A DNA stretch of 64,000 nucleotides from GCA-2737665 sp044344795. GTDB lineage: Bacteria; Bacteroidota; Bacteroidia; Palsa-965. The notes under the pieces are model-generated. The model saw only the letters and a list, made by a program, of their open reading frames with translations, ran no database searches and was not told the origin of the DNA. Position numbers and translations under genes: made by a program. Below, piece after piece: positions 62,917 through 64,000 of the stretch (positions within the stretch are counted from its first letter, which is position 1; each line of letters begins with the position of its first letter). The stretch covers positions 47,618 through 111,617 of the forward strand of contig JBIJCF010000007.1 in the NCBI GenBank assembly GCA_044344795.1, given 5' to 3'.

Positions 62917-64000
62917 GTGAATGCTCGTCTTCCCATATACGACCAACTACCTGCATTGCGAGAAACACTGAATAACCACAACACGGTTATTCTGGAAGCC
63001 GCTCCGGGAGCGGGCAAGAGTACGGTTGTTCCGCTGGAATTGATGAACGAATCGTGGTTGGGTGATAAAAAAATCATCATGCTCGAACCACGTCGGCTCG
63101 CTGCTAAATCAGTTGCGAAACGCATGGCTTCTCAGCTACACGAGGATGTAGGGAAGCGCGTAGGGTATCGTGTGCGCATGGAACAAGCCATTTCAAAAAA
63201 AACGAAAATTGAAGTGGTTACTGAAGGGATATTGGTGCGCCTGTTGCAAAATGACAATGCGCTCAGCGAATATGGTTTGGTCATCTTCGATGAATTTCAC
63301 GAGCGCAGCATTCATTCCGATTTATCATTAGCATTGACACGCGAGGCAGCACAAATTCTTCGTCCCGATTTAAGAATGCTGATCATGTCGGCAACAATGG
63401 ACACCAAAAGTCTATCGGCCGCATTAGACCAAGCTCCGGTGCTGTCAGCGGAAGGAAAAATATTCCCTATCTCGTTTCATTATGTCGAAGAACCTACACA
63501 TTTATCAATTGCTCAACAGACCTGTAACGTTGTAAAAACCGCATGGAAAAAAGAGAGTGGTGACATCTTGGTTTTTCTGCCCGGATCAGGCGATATCATT
63601 CGCACTGCGGAACAGCTGGAACGCGATCTTCCCGATGCGCTGATATATCCGTTGTATGGCGATTTGAATTTTGATGCACAACAACGTGCTATCGAACCGG
63701 ATGCACTCGGAAGAAGAAAAATAATTATTGCTACATCAATAGCTGAAACATCGCTAACTATAGAAGGCGTGCGTGTTGTGGTAGATTCCGGCTATACGCG
63801 CAAACCGAAGTACAATGCCCAAACCGGATTTACGAAATTGGAAACAGTACGCATCAGCATGGATGCGGCAACACAACGCGCAGGGCGTGCAGGGCGATTA
63901 GGTCCCGGAGTGTGTTATCGCTTATGGCCGGAAGTCATCAATAGGCAACTTACACCGCAACGTATTCCGGAAATTCTCGAAGCCGACCTCACCGACTTTT
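62917..64000 (+). CDS. hrpB: ATP-dependent helicase HrpB, N-terminal part
   Basis: The gene starts with GTG at 62917 and runs off the right edge; 361 codons are visible. The helicase core shows LPIYDQLPALRETLNNHNTV, Walker A EAAPGAGKSTVVPLEL, LEPRRLAAKSVAKRMA, the Walker B box in VIFDEFHERSIHSDL, MSATMDT (motif III) and the QRAGRAGRLGPG motif VI. This matches HrpB, a DEAH/DExH-type helicase of uncertain cellular role in bacteria. No other start codon with a nearby -7 box fits better. It diverges from era. Confidence 0.9.
   Translation, partial: MNARLPIYDQLPALRETLNNHNTVILEAAPGAGKSTVVPLELMNESWLGDKKIIMLEPRRLAAKSVAKRMASQLHEDVGKRVGYRVRMEQAISKKTKIEVVTEGILVRLLQNDNALSEYGLVIFDEFHERSIHSDLSLALTREAAQILRPDLRMLIMSATMDTKSLSAALDQAPVLSAEGKIFPISFHYVEEPTHLSIAQQTCNVVKTAWKKESGDILVFLPGSGDIIRTAEQLERDLPDALIYPLYGDLNFDAQQRAIEPDALGRRKIIIATSIAETSLTIEGVRVVVDSGYTRKPKYNAQTGFTKLETVRISMDAATQRAGRAGRLGPGVCYRLWPEVINRQLTPQRIPEILEADLTDF

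Noticed and set aside
1..64000. rRNA, tRNA, insertion sequences, prophage or integrase genes
   Set aside because: I looked for cloverleaf-like segments, transposase and integrase motifs, and terminal inverted repeats and found none that I could support by reading alone.

Overview
The window comes from a member of the Bacteroidota. The evidence is a type IX secretion and gliding module (SprB-like repeat adhesin, SprF/PorP, PorE-like OmpA lipoprotein), the gliding ABC ATPase GldA, several proteins with T9SS-type or CHU_C-type C-terminal domains, and promoters with the TAnnTTTG -7 box of this phylum. I saw no rRNA, tRNA, CRISPR array, insertion sequence or prophage. Most of it reads as ordinary chromosome with compact, often convergent or divergent small operons.

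Layout. 1-1.7 kb: C-terminal part of a DnaE-type polymerase translationally coupled to a degenerate SRAP-family protein. 1.7-5.1 kb: minus-strand operon paaG-paaH-vWA protein. 5.3-8.6 kb: a membrane GAF/SpoIIE-type phosphatase, a GNAT and a methyltransferase. 8.7-12.6 kb: phenylacetyl-CoA epoxidase genes paaABCD (minus) with the reductase paaE diverging (plus). 12.6-15.3 kb: secreted proteins (T9SS cargo, MORN-repeat protein, small beta-sandwich protein). 15.5-20.4 kb: fused branched-chain 2-oxoacid dehydrogenase E1, thioredoxin-like protein, tail-specific protease. 20.5-24.2 kb: remnant of a vWA gene, then paaI, paaJ, a small SWIM protein, paaY and two small ORFs. 24.2-27.3 kb: a broken metallophosphoesterase gene, a zinc-dependent phospholipase/nuclease-type protein, and a Fic protein behind a repeated operator-like sequence. 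27.3-38.8 kb: comB-gcvT, polysaccharide genes, outer-membrane proteins, an acyltransferase, miaE, a cation/proton antiporter and a universal stress protein. 38.9-46.6 kb: the SprB-SprF-PorE-like gliding and secretion module. 46.7-53.6 kb: MazG-like, GMC oxidoreductase, DODA-type dioxygenase, epimerase, rsgA-dtd-rluF, gldA. 53.7-64 kb: metK, a large secreted SBBP/PKD protein, two unknown secreted proteins, der, era and the start of hrpB.

How it works together. Three separate loci supply phenylacetate degradation: epoxidation of phenylacetyl-CoA (PaaABCE, with PaaD for Fe-S maturation), isomerisation and beta-oxidation (PaaG, PaaH, PaaJ), and PaaI and PaaY as accessory proteins. paaK, paaZ and paaF are not in the window. 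The surface module links a repeat adhesin to its T9SS outer-membrane partners, and GldA and several secreted cargo proteins fit the same lifestyle.

The two observations I find most interesting are a SRAP-like protein that lacks the catalytic Cys and Glu of its family but is fused by ATGA overlap to a DnaE-type polymerase gene, and a repeated architecture in which the -7 promoter box sits 3-5 nt (mostly exactly 4 nt) before the start codon of at least a dozen genes, predicting leaderless mRNAs.
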